Of a DNA stretch of 18,479 nucleotides, positions 1 through 5,913 are shown piece by piece. Positions within the stretch are counted from its first letter, which is position 1. Each line of letters opens with the position of its first letter. The stretch lies in the NCBI GenBank assembly GCA_027345905.1, contig DAIETC010000154.1:1-18479 (forward strand). Reading direction: 5' to 3'. The notes under the pieces were generated by a model. It was not told where the DNA came from and ran no database searches. It was given only the letters and a program-made list of their open reading frames with translations. The position numbers and the translations under genes are program-made. Origin of the DNA: Kineosporiaceae bacterium. GTDB lineage: Bacteria; Actinomycetota; Actinomycetes; Actinomycetales; Angustibacteraceae.

Positions 1-95
1 AGTCCGACCAGCACGATCGGCTTGGTGTCGACGGCCAGCGGCTCAAGGGGTTGCCGCACGGCTGGTGGGCGATCGTCGTCCCGCTCGCCGCTCAC
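1..95 (-). CDS. small protein, 5' part only (probable DUF2530 family)
   Basis: Only the first 31 codons lie in the window; the gene runs off its left edge. The visible N-terminus starts at GTG 95-93 with VSGERDDDRPP, then a Pro/Leu-rich stretch (PLEPLAVDTKPIVLVGL) that is turning hydrophobic at the edge. That pattern, a short polar head ending in a T/D-x-(1-3)-VLVG segment before a membrane span, resembles the DUF2530 family of small actinobacterial membrane proteins. The match rests on memory of the family and on a fragment, so it is tentative. An AUGAGG segment lies about 10 nt upstream of the GTG and could act as ribosome binding site. No in-frame ATG precedes it nearby. The gene lies 137 nt downstream of the LigD-type polymerase on the same strand and may have its own promoter. 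Confidence 0.5.
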   Translation of the reverse strand, partial: MSGERDDDRPPAVRQPLEPLAVDTKPIVLVG

Positions 96-106
96 TGGTC
101 CAGCCT

Positions 107-121
107 CATCCGCCCAGCGTA
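107..121 (-). promoter_or_regulatory. candidate -10 element and overlapping five-codon mini-ORF
   Basis: On the minus strand TACGCT (121-116) fits the actinobacterial -10 pattern TAnnnT. Six nucleotides later comes ATG (109-107). This opens a five-codon frame (MRLDQ) whose TGA (94-92) overlaps the GTG (95-93) of the next gene as GTGA. The -10/ATG spacing equals that at three other genes here, so a leaderless transcript is plausible. No convincing -35 was seen and the mini-ORF may be chance. Confidence 0.3.
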
Positions 122-232
122 GGCCGGACAGTTGCGGTTCCCGGCGCTCCTGCGCAGGGTGAGGGGTTTTACGACCTACCGTCCGGCACTACGGAGCGGC
201 GCTGCTAGGACTTCGCCCAGACAGTTGCCTGC

Positions 233-1195
233 CTACGACGATTCGGGGGGCTGCGCAACGCCGGCCCGTTCGTCGCGGTCGGCCCAGTCCAGCAGCGTTT
301 GCAGGCTGAACGACGCGGCTTCCATGCCGGCCTGCAGATCGCCGAGGGCGGCGAACCGCGCCGGAACGGTCGACATCGTGCACTCCAGGGGCGCGACGTC
401 GTCCAGCTCGTCCCACCGAATGGGAGTCGACACGGTCGCCTCTGGGACGCCGCGCACCGAGTAGGCGCTCGCGATCGTGTGGTCGCGGGCATTCTGGTTG
501 TAGTCGACGAACAGCGCGTGGGGGTCGCGGTCGCGGCGCCACCAGGTCGTGGTGGCCAGGTCCGGTGCCCTTCGTTCGACCTCGCGCGCAAAGGCCAGTG
601 CGGCTCGTCGTACGTCACGAAATCCCCAGCGCGCCTCGATGCGCACGTAGACGTGCAGCCCCGAACCACCCGACGTCTTGGGCCAACCGACCGCACCCAG
701 CTCATCGAGTACCTCGTGGACGACGTGCGCCACCTGGCGCACCCGAGCAAAGTCGCACAGCGGCATGGGATCAAGGTCGATCCGCCACTCGTCGGGCAGC
801 TCGGTGTTGCTTCGCAGCGAGTTCCAGGGGTGGAACTCGACCGTCGACATCTGCACGGCCCACACGACGCTGGCGAGCTCGGTGACGCACAGCTCGTCGG
901 CGAAACGACCGGAGGGAAAGCCGACACGCACCGTCTCGACCCACGGGGGCGCGCCCCGGGGCACCCGCTTCTGGTGCACCTTCTCACCAGCGACACCGTC
1001 GGGGAACCGGTGCAGCATGCACGGCCGCTCCCATAGCGCTCGCACGATCCCGTCCCCGACGGCGAGGTAGTACTGGGCCAGGTCCAGCTTGGTCTGCCCA
1101 GTCAGAGGGAAGTACACCCGGTCGGGGTTGCTGATCCGCACCGTGCGCTCGCCGACGGCGAGCTCAACGGCCGGTGAGGAGGGTGCTCTGGCCAC
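233..1195 (-). CDS. LigD-type primase-polymerase domain protein (stand-alone NHEJ polymerase)
   Basis: A 320-residue protein consisting of the LigD polymerase (archaeo-eukaryotic primase) fold alone, without ligase or nuclease domains. Family members add nucleotides at DNA ends during Ku-dependent end joining and other repair. Visible features are SNPDRVYFP near residues 22-30, RFPDGV near 63-68, the catalytic DLD (Asp140, Asp142) in WRIDLDPMP, the nucleotide/phosphate-binding KTSGGSGLH (173-181) and the third acidic residue Asp231 in FVDYNQNAR. The GTG at 1195-1193 is preferred because the product then begins about 20 residues before the conserved SNPDRV, as in most stand-alone homologues. 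The frame stays open to ATG 1378 and ATG 1390, which would add about 61-65 residues. That extension has much poorer G/C at third codon positions and no recognisable domain, but ATG 1378 lies seven nt from a -10-like hexamer inside the MarR palindrome. No Ku gene is in the window. Confidence 0.9.
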   Translation of the reverse strand: MARAPSSPAVELAVGERTVRISNPDRVYFPLTGQTKLDLAQYYLAVGDGIVRALWERPCMLHRFPDGVAGEKVHQKRVPRGAPPWVETVRVGFPSGRFADELCVTELASVVWAVQMSTVEFHPWNSLRSNTELPDEWRIDLDPMPLCDFARVRQVAHVVHEVLDELGAVGWPKTSGGSGLHVYVRIEARWGFRDVRRAALAFAREVERRAPDLATTTWWRRDRDPHALFVDYNQNARDHTIASAYSVRGVPEATVSTPIRWDELDDVAPLECTMSTVPARFAALGDLQAGMEAASFSLQTLLDWADRDERAGVAQPPESS

Positions 1196-1380
1196 ACCGA
1201 TGAACCTACGCCGCGGCCATCCACCAGCTCGCCACGCGCCGGATACGCCGCGCCCACCAAAGACGGCAGGCCATCGACGAGCCCGCACAAAATGGTCGAG
1301 GCCTTCCAGCCATCGGTCCGGCCGCAGATACCACCGGTTAGCGTGAACGCGAAGGCAGCCATCGTTCGGGGTCGGCATTA

Positions 1381-1412
1381 TCGTTAGCATAGGTAATGAG
1401 ATATGCTAACGA
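1381..1412. promoter_or_regulatory. perfect 11+11 bp palindrome: probable MarR operator with divergent -10 boxes
   Basis: TCGTTAGCATA (1381-1391) is repeated exactly inverted as TATGCTAACGA (1402-1412) with a 10-nt spacer. It is an AT-rich island in very GC-rich DNA immediately before the MarR start. Each arm contains TATGCT, a TAnnnT -10 hexamer. On plus it is at 1402-1407, six nt before ATG 1414. On minus it is at 1391-1386, seven nt before ATG 1378 of the extended polymerase frame. MarR dimers bind such palindromes near their own promoters, so autorepression is the natural reading. A weaker half-site-like GGTTAGCGT lies at 1336-1344. Confidence 0.75.
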
Positions 1413-1413
1413 C

Positions 1414-1935
1414 ATGCCCCGCACAGAGACGACCACTCGTGGCGCCACACGGCCGGCTCCGGGAGCAAAGACCGACGCGGCCGACTCGTCGGGGCGCATG
1501 GCGCCCCCCGAGCCAGTGAGCAGGAAGCCGTCCTTGGCTGCCGAATTGCGGCTGGCGGTGATGCACACCTCGCGTCGGCTCCGGCTCGAGCGCAGCTCCA
1601 GCGACATCACCCCCGGCCAGTTCACCGTCCTTGCGGTGCTTGACCGGCACGGGCCGCTCACCCCTCGCGAGCTGGCAAACCACGAGAAGGTGCAGCCGCC
1701 GTCGATGACCCGCACCCTGGCCGGGCTACAGGATCTCGGGCTGGTGTCGCGCACCGAGCATCCCACCGACGGGCGCCAGGTTCTCATGTCCCTGACGCGA
1801 CGCGGGCGCGCTGAGATCCTCGAGACGCGCCGCCGGCGAGACGCCTGGCTGGCGAAGCGACTGGCCCAGCTCGACACCGCCGAGCGTGATGTGCTCGCCC
1901 AAGCCGCCACGATCTTGGCCAAGGTGGCCGAATGA
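1414..1935 (+). CDS. MarR-family transcriptional regulator
   Basis: A 173-residue winged-helix regulator, normal in size for MarR apart from a polar N-terminal arm of about 40 residues. The DNA-binding region is clear in the middle: a helix pair in GQFTVLAVLDRHGPLTPREL, a recognition helix in VQPPSMTRTLAGLQDLGLV, then the wing with the hallmark HPTDGRQVLMSLT. The C-terminal helices (TRRRRDAWLAKRLAQLDTAE) form the dimer interface in this family. ATG 1414 is preferred over the in-frame ATG 1396, which would lie inside the palindromic operator. With -10 TATGCT at 1402-1407 the transcript would begin at or next to ATG 1414, so the mRNA is probably leaderless. Its TGA overlaps the ATG of the exporter gene as ATGA, so the two are translationally coupled. 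It most likely represses this operon and responds to a ligand exported by the MFS protein; the ligand is unknown. Confidence 0.9.
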   Translation: MPRTETTTRGATRPAPGAKTDAADSSGRMAPPEPVSRKPSLAAELRLAVMHTSRRLRLERSSSDITPGQFTVLAVLDRHGPLTPRELANHEKVQPPSMTRTLAGLQDLGLVSRTEHPTDGRQVLMSLTRRGRAEILETRRRRDAWLAKRLAQLDTAERDVLAQAATILAKVAE

Positions 1936-3374
1936 GCCCGACGTTCCGGGCACTGCGCACGGTGAACTACCGCCTGTGGGCCAGTGGGGCTCTCGTCTCG
2001 AACACCGGGACCTGGATGCAACGGGTAGCGCAGGACTGGCTCGTCTTGACGGTGCTGACCCACCATTCGTCTGTTGCTCTGGGTATCACCACCGGCCTGC
2101 AGTTCGCGCCAATGCTGCTGCTGGCGCCGATAGCGGGCGTGCTCGCCGACCGGATGCCCAAACGGCGCCTGCTCATGATGACCCAGAGCGCGATGGGCAG
2201 CATCGGGCTGTTGCTGGGTGTGCTCGTGGTGACCGGGGCGGTGCGCCTGTGGATGGTCTACGTTCTCGCGTTGGCGCTCGGCGCGGCGGCTGCTGTGGAC
2301 GCACCGGCACGCCAGGCATTCGTGAGCGAGATGGTCCCCCGCGAGGACATCAGCAACGCGGTGAGCTTGAACAGCGCCTCGTTTCATGCGGCCAGGATCG
2401 TAGGACCCGCAATGGCCGGGCTGCTCATCTCTTGGGTCGGGACCGGCCCGGTCTTCTTCATCAACGCCGTGTCCTTCGGCGCCGTCATCGTCTCGTTGGC
2501 TCGCATGCGCGTCCATGACCTTGCGCCGCCCCCAGTGGGGGTTCGGGGCAGGGGCCAGTTGCGGGCGGGTCTGCAGTACGTCCGTGGACGCCCGGACCTC
2601 GTCCTGATCCTCGCCATCATCGGCATGGTGGGGACCTTTGGCCTGAACTTTCAGATGACGACTGCTCTGATGGCCACATCGGTCTTCGGCACGGGAGCCG
2701 GCCAGTACGGCCTCTTGGGCTCCATCATGGCGGTGGGGTCACTGAGTGGAGCCCTGCTGGCGGCTCGGCGTGAACGGCCGCGGCTGCGCCTGGTCATCGG
2801 TTCTACTTTGGCGTTCGGGATCTTCGCCTCCGTGGCGTCCGTGATGCCGACGTACACGCTGTTCGCGATCGCTCTGGTCCCGGTCGGCGTGTCCTCCCTC
2901 ACGCTCATGACCAGCGCGAACGCTGCGGTGCAGCTGTCGGTCTCGCCGCAGATGCGCGGGCGCGTGATGGCGATCTACATGGCGATCTTCATGGGGGGAA
3001 CCCCGATAGGCGCCCCGATCATCGGCTGGATCGGAGCCCAGTTCGGGGCTCGCTGGACGATCGGCGTCGGTGGCATCGTCGCCGTGGTGACCTCGCTGGC
3101 GGCAGCCGCCTGGTTGCTGCGGGGACGTGACACTCGCGGCCACGAGCCTGTCGATCGCCGGCCCGACGTGAAACCACCCCCAGCCGCGCCCGTTCAGGCA
3201 CCGACGGGTGAGTTCGACGTGCTCGCGACCGCAGCGAGTGGGACTGGGTTGGAGAGTCGCGCACCTCGTGCCAACGCCGATTGCGGTGCCGGTGCCAGCG
3301 CCCTTGGCGGTGCCGGCGCCGCTCGCGGTGACGGTTCACCGGCCGATCGCGTGCCTTACCGCTGCGTACAGTGA
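1932..3374 (+). CDS. MFS exporter (DHA3/MFS_3-like), co-operonic with MarR
   Basis: A 480-residue polytopic major facilitator transporter with about 12 hydrophobic segments across residues 10-400. Family signatures include NYRLWASGALVSNTGTWMQ near the start, GVLADRMPKRRLL in the loop between helices 2 and 3 (motif A-like), DAPARQAFVSEMVP, and AVSLNSASFHAARIVGPAMAG. These place it with the MFS_3 / EntS-like drug and siderophore exporters. The actual substrate cannot be read from sequence. It begins within the MarR stop codon (ATGA overlap), so it belongs to the MarR operon and is presumably derepressed with it. About 80 C-terminal residues after the last helix are low-complexity and Ala/Gly/Pro-rich. 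They are encoded by imperfect GC-rich repeats (GCGGTGCCGG-type units at about 3283, 3307 and 3325), so this tail is probably disordered and recently expanded. A 28-codon membrane ORF follows 21 nt downstream. Confidence 0.9.
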   Translation: MSPTFRALRTVNYRLWASGALVSNTGTWMQRVAQDWLVLTVLTHHSSVALGITTGLQFAPMLLLAPIAGVLADRMPKRRLLMMTQSAMGSIGLLLGVLVVTGAVRLWMVYVLALALGAAAAVDAPARQAFVSEMVPREDISNAVSLNSASFHAARIVGPAMAGLLISWVGTGPVFFINAVSFGAVIVSLARMRVHDLAPPPVGVRGRGQLRAGLQYVRGRPDLVLILAIIGMVGTFGLNFQMTTALMATSVFGTGAGQYGLLGSIMAVGSLSGALLAARRERPRLRLVIGSTLAFGIFASVASVMPTYTLFAIALVPVGVSSLTLMTSANAAVQLSVSPQMRGRVMAIYMAIFMGGTPIGAPIIGWIGAQFGARWTIGVGGIVAVVTSLAAAAWLLRGRDTRGHEPVDRRPDVKPPPAAPVQAPTGEFDVLATAASGTGLESRAPRANADCGAGASALGGAGAARGDGSPADRVPYRCVQ

Positions 3375-3395
3375 CCGCGTGAACCGGAGCTCGCG

Positions 3396-3482
3396 ATGAC
3401 ACCGCGCAGCCGCCGCTGGCTGGTCAGTGCGGTGCTGCTGGCCCTGCTCCTCACCGTCGTCGTGGGGCAGCTGCGGCGCTAG
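3396..3482 (+). CDS. 28-residue single-span membrane microprotein
   Basis: A short frame starting ATG 3396 and ending TAG 3480-3482. The product opens with a basic head (MTPRSRRW), followed by one hydrophobic span (LVSAVLLALLLTVVV) and a short GQLRR tail. The arrangement, positive N-terminus, about 15 hydrophobic residues and positive C-terminus, suits a single transmembrane helix. A strong GGAG ribosome binding site (3386-3389) lies six nt before the ATG. It sits 21 nt after the MFS stop on the same strand and is likely the third gene of the MarR-MFS operon. I seem to recall similar small basic single-span ORFs behind MFS genes in other actinobacteria, but cannot verify that here. A role as accessory subunit or regulator of the transporter is inference only. 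Confidence 0.6.
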   Translation: MTPRSRRWLVSAVLLALLLTVVVGQLRR

Positions 3483-3531
3483 TTTCGGTCATCAGGACAT
3501 GGTGCATCCAGTGGCTGAATCCGCTTGCGGT

Positions 3532-3704
3532 CTACGGCCAGACCTGTGGATCAACCTGCGATGACGACATCACTTCGACCTTCTCATAGGTGTCTCTGGC
3601 CCGAGGGTCGCGGTGGCGAGGTCAACCTTGTGCTCTAGGGCGGCAAGCGCCACCAGCGCGTCGTAGGCCGTGCCACCGGCGATTTCGATCCGGCTCAGCA
3701 GATC
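3532..3704 (-). pseudogene. remnant of a VapC/PIN-domain toxin (C-terminal part, frameshifted)
   Basis: Reading the minus strand from about 3704, the frame gives GGTAYDALVALAALEH preceded by DLLSRIEIA. This is the typical C-terminal part of actinobacterial VapC PIN ribonucleases (GG-x-x-YDALVA-x-AA). The expected next motif, LATRD-x-RA, is present only if a base is restored near 3611: LAT in one frame continues as RDPRARDTYEKVEV in another, ending at TAG 3534-3532. The N-terminal half with the first PIN acidic residues is missing and no VapB partner is present. The fragment abuts the MFS remnant almost directly, so the junction at about 3695-3704 looks like a deletion or recombination scar. 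Confidence 0.65.
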
Positions 3705-4033
3705 GGGTGGTCGACGGCCGTCTGCGACCCAAGCAGGAGCGGTGCGGAGAACTGGTGGCCCCCGTCCGAGAGGACGCCGAGGGCGAACGGTGCGCAGCCG
3801 CTTGCGACACCGGCACCCAACGTCGCCCAGTTCGCAGTGGCGTCCGGACGCCCGCTGGACGCGCGCAGCAACCGGCTCAGGGCCAGGGGGAACGGCACGG
3901 AGAGACCGAGCCCGATGATGAGCAGGCCGATGACGACCAACCGCGGGTCCGCGCCAGCCAGACGACCAGCCAGCCGGCCGCCGCCACGGCGAGCGAAGTC
4001 AGCGGCCGGTCTCTACGTTGGCGACCGTAGGCC
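3695..4033 (-). pseudogene. remnant of an MFS transporter (late segment only)
   Basis: A minus-strand frame ending at 3695 encodes VVIGLLIIGLGLSVPFPLAL, then SRLLRASSGRPDATANWATLGAGVASGCAPFALGVLSDG split over the following residues. This is recognisable as a late membrane segment of a major facilitator transporter, where the GLGLS-x-x-FPLALS pattern and a following ALG-x-x-ADA-type loop are common. Upstream the reading continues in another frame (RDRPLTSLAVAAAGWLVVWLA), so a frameshift near 3950 is likely. The first two thirds of a normal transporter and a start codon are absent. It is not part of the intact MFS gene at 1932-3374, which lies on the other strand. It ends where the VapC remnant begins. 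Confidence 0.55.
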
Positions 4034-4081
4034 CCGTTGGCGGTAGCTCTCGGTTCTGGTGTCGCCCAGTGTGGCCCCGGG

Positions 4082-4399
4082 TTACTCGGCGGCCCGGCCG
4101 GCGACGTCGGCCCGGATGCCCGCTGGGTCGCGTCTGACGTGCACAATCGCGAGCACGTAGATCGTGTGGTCGGACACCAGGTACACCACCATGAAGGGGA
4201 ACCGCCGCAGGAGCACACGTCGGTACTCCTCGAACAGCATCATGCCGGCATGCGGGAACAACAGGACGCCGTCGATCTCCTCGCTCAGTCGCGCCCTGAA
4301 CTTGGCAGGCAGCGCCCGATCCCGCTGCGCGTAAAAGCCGACGATGTCTGCGATGTCCGCCTCGGTCCCTGGGTGGAAGATGAGGCGGTGCTGGGTCAT
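4082..4399 (-). CDS. parE: ParE/RelE-family toxin
   Basis: A 105-residue protein of the RelE/ParE toxin superfamily. The N-terminal part reads MTQHRLIFHPGTEADIADIV, the beta strand plus first helix typical of ParE (hP-x-A-x-x-D-I). This is followed by FYAQRDRALPAKFRARLSEE and, after FPHAG, the strand-rich C-terminal half RRVLLRRFPFMVVYLV, then IYVLAIVHVRRDP. The last motif (VLAIVH-x-RRDP) is diagnostic for the family. ParE proteins poison DNA gyrase and RelE proteins cleave mRNA. The pairing with an 'addiction module component' antitoxin does not by itself settle which applies here. Its ATG overlaps the antitoxin stop (4396-4399), giving the usual antitoxin-first, translationally coupled order. 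Nothing suggests truncation. Confidence 0.88.
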   Translation of the reverse strand: MTQHRLIFHPGTEADIADIVGFYAQRDRALPAKFRARLSEEIDGVLLFPHAGMMLFEEYRRVLLRRFPFMVVYLVSDHTIYVLAIVHVRRDPAGIRADVAGRAAE

Positions 4400-4617
4400 G
4401 CCCAGTGGGAGCCGATCCGGGAGTCAAGCTCATCCCAACCAAGGCCGATGGACGGGTCGGCCTCAAGTTCGGCATGCCGCGAACGGATCACGGCCTTCTG
4501 AGCCTGGGTCAGTTCGTGAGCGGCAGCGTCCACGGTGTTCTCGATGTACTCCACAAGCTCAAGACGTTCCTCAAGGCTGAGTGCCTCGATCGCTGACTGC
4601 AGAGCCGGGTTGACCAT
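4396..4617 (-). CDS. antitoxin, addiction-module component family
   Basis: A 73-residue helical protein matching the 'unstable antitoxin' / addiction-module component family (PF09720 type). It has an N-terminal helix with LSLEERLELVEYIENTVD, then LTQAQKAVIRSRHAELEADP, and the family's typical close IGLGWDELDSRI. The partner toxin overlaps it by 4 nt (ATGA). The start ATG (4617-4615) has no clear Shine-Dalgarno but stands six nt after TAACCT (4629-4624), suggesting a leaderless transcript. Members of this family neutralise a RelE/ParE toxin by binding it and usually repress their own promoter. No obvious palindrome was seen upstream. Confidence 0.85.
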   Translation of the reverse strand: MVNPALQSAIEALSLEERLELVEYIENTVDAAAHELTQAQKAVIRSRHAELEADPSIGLGWDELDSRIGSHWA

Positions 4618-4623
4618 GCACCC

Positions 4624-4629
4624 AGGTTA
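4624..4629 (-). promoter_or_regulatory. -10 element of the toxin-antitoxin operon, leaderless geometry
   Basis: TAACCT on the minus strand (4629-4624) fits TAnnnT. Six nt separate it from the antitoxin ATG (A at 4617), which places transcription start on or beside the start codon. No good -35 was recognised. Confidence 0.45.
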
Positions 4630-4725
4630 CCTCTGACGCCGCGCAGACGGGGTCGGCATGCTCCCACGTCAGCGCGGGTCGTTGGGCGTTGGCGATCCCA
4701 CACGCCCTGGACATGCCGTGTGCGC

Positions 4726-5856
4726 TCAGTCCAACCGCTCCACCACGTAGTCGATGCAAGCGGTCAGAGCCTGGACGTCGGCCGGGTCGATCGCGGGGAA
4801 CATCGCGATGCGCAGCTGGTTGCGACCAAGCTTGCGGTAAGGGCCCGTATCGACGATTCCGTTGCGCCGCAAGGCCTTCTCCACCAACGTCGCATCGACG
4901 TCGGCGCTGAAGTCGATCGTCGCGACGACGTTGCTGCGGTGCGCCGGGTCCGTGACGAAGGGTGTGGTGAACTGCGTGCGCTCGGCCCAGCCATACAGGT
5001 GGGCCGCCGACTCGGCGCTGCGCCCGGTGGCCCACGCCAGGCCGCCGTTGCCGAGCAGCCAGTCGAGCTGCGTGGCCATCATCACCAGCGTCGCGATGGC
5101 GGGTGTGTTGTACGTCTGGTCCAGCCGGCTGTTGGCCACGGCGGTGGTCAGGCTCAGCGACTCGGGGATCCAACGCCCACTCGCGGCGATCTCCTCGGCC
5201 CGCGTCAGCGCCGCCGGTGACAGCAGGGCGAACCAGAGGCCACCGTCGCTGGCGAAGCCCTTCTGCGGCGCGAAGTAGTAGACGTCGGCCTGGCTCACGT
5301 CGACGGGCAGCCCGCCGGCGCCTGAGGTGGCGTCAACGAGCACCAGCGGGCCGCCGTCCGCGCTGGACGCGGTGCCAACCACCCGCTGGACCGGCGCCAT
5401 CACGCCGGTGGACGTCTCGTTGTGCGGCCACGCATGGACGTCGACCCCGGGATCGGCGCAAGCCTGTGGGCAAGAGCCGGGCGCAGCCTGCACCACCCGC
5501 GACTGCGAGAGAAAGGGCGCGGCCGCGGTCGCGGCCGCGAACTTGGCCGAGAACTCGCCGAAGACCAGGTGCTGAGCCCGTTCGCGAACCAGTCCCAGGG
5601 TCGCGACGTCCCAGAACAGCGTCGAACCGCCATTGCCCAGCACCACCTCGTATCCGTCCGGCAGCGTGAACAGGTCCGCCAGGCCACGGCGCACCCGCCC
5701 GACGAGCGAGCGCACGGGCGCCTGGCGGTGCGAGGTGCCGATCAGGTGCCGACCGGCGTCGAGCACGGACTGGACCTGTTCGTGGCGCACCTTGCTCGGG
5801 CCGGAGCCGAACCGCCCGTCAGCCGGGAGCAGGTGGGCCGGGATGTCAACGCTCAC
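4726..5856 (-). CDS. serC: phosphoserine aminotransferase
   Basis: A 376-residue class-V PLP aminotransferase of the SerC type found in actinobacteria. It converts 3-phosphohydroxypyruvate and glutamate to phosphoserine and 2-oxoglutarate, the second step of serine synthesis, in the cytosol. Recognisable parts are the N-terminal FGSGPSKVR, GTSHRQAPVR (35-50 region), GNGGSTLFWD (about 74-83), HNETSTGVMAP (145-155), LVDATSGAGGLPVDV, the PLP-binding YYFAPQKGFASDGGLW with Lys199, and the substrate-binding YNTPAIATL. The start is GTG 5856-5854 with a GGAAG ribosome binding site about 10 nt upstream. The gene follows the citrate synthase after 57 nt on the same strand and may be cotranscribed with it. 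In bacteria with the DXP-dependent B6 route SerC also serves PLP synthesis. Most actinobacteria are thought to use PdxS/PdxT instead. Confidence 0.95.
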   Translation of the reverse strand: MSVDIPAHLLPADGRFGSGPSKVRHEQVQSVLDAGRHLIGTSHRQAPVRSLVGRVRRGLADLFTLPDGYEVVLGNGGSTLFWDVATLGLVRERAQHLVFGEFSAKFAAATAAAPFLSQSRVVQAAPGSCPQACADPGVDVHAWPHNETSTGVMAPVQRVVGTASSADGGPLVLVDATSGAGGLPVDVSQADVYYFAPQKGFASDGGLWFALLSPAALTRAEEIAASGRWIPESLSLTTAVANSRLDQTYNTPAIATLVMMATQLDWLLGNGGLAWATGRSAESAAHLYGWAERTQFTTPFVTDPAHRSNVVATIDFSADVDATLVEKALRRNGIVDTGPYRKLGRNQLRIAMFPAIDPADVQALTACIDYVVERLD

Positions 5857-5913
5857 GCGAGCAGTCTTCCAGGCCCGACGGCAGTCCGGCCGCCGGGCTG
5901 CGGTGCGCGGCGC

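Noticed and set aside
1196..1390. N-terminal extension of the LigD-type polymerase to ATG 1390 or 1378
   Set aside because: The region has weak third-position G/C bias, no domain, and homologues start near the conserved SNPDRV motif. It is kept only as an alternative start because of the symmetric -10.
1338..2516. 392-codon open frame on the minus strand opposite marR and the MFS gene
   Set aside because: It is antisense to two clear genes and has the His/Arg/Gln-rich composition typical of shadow frames in high-GC DNA.
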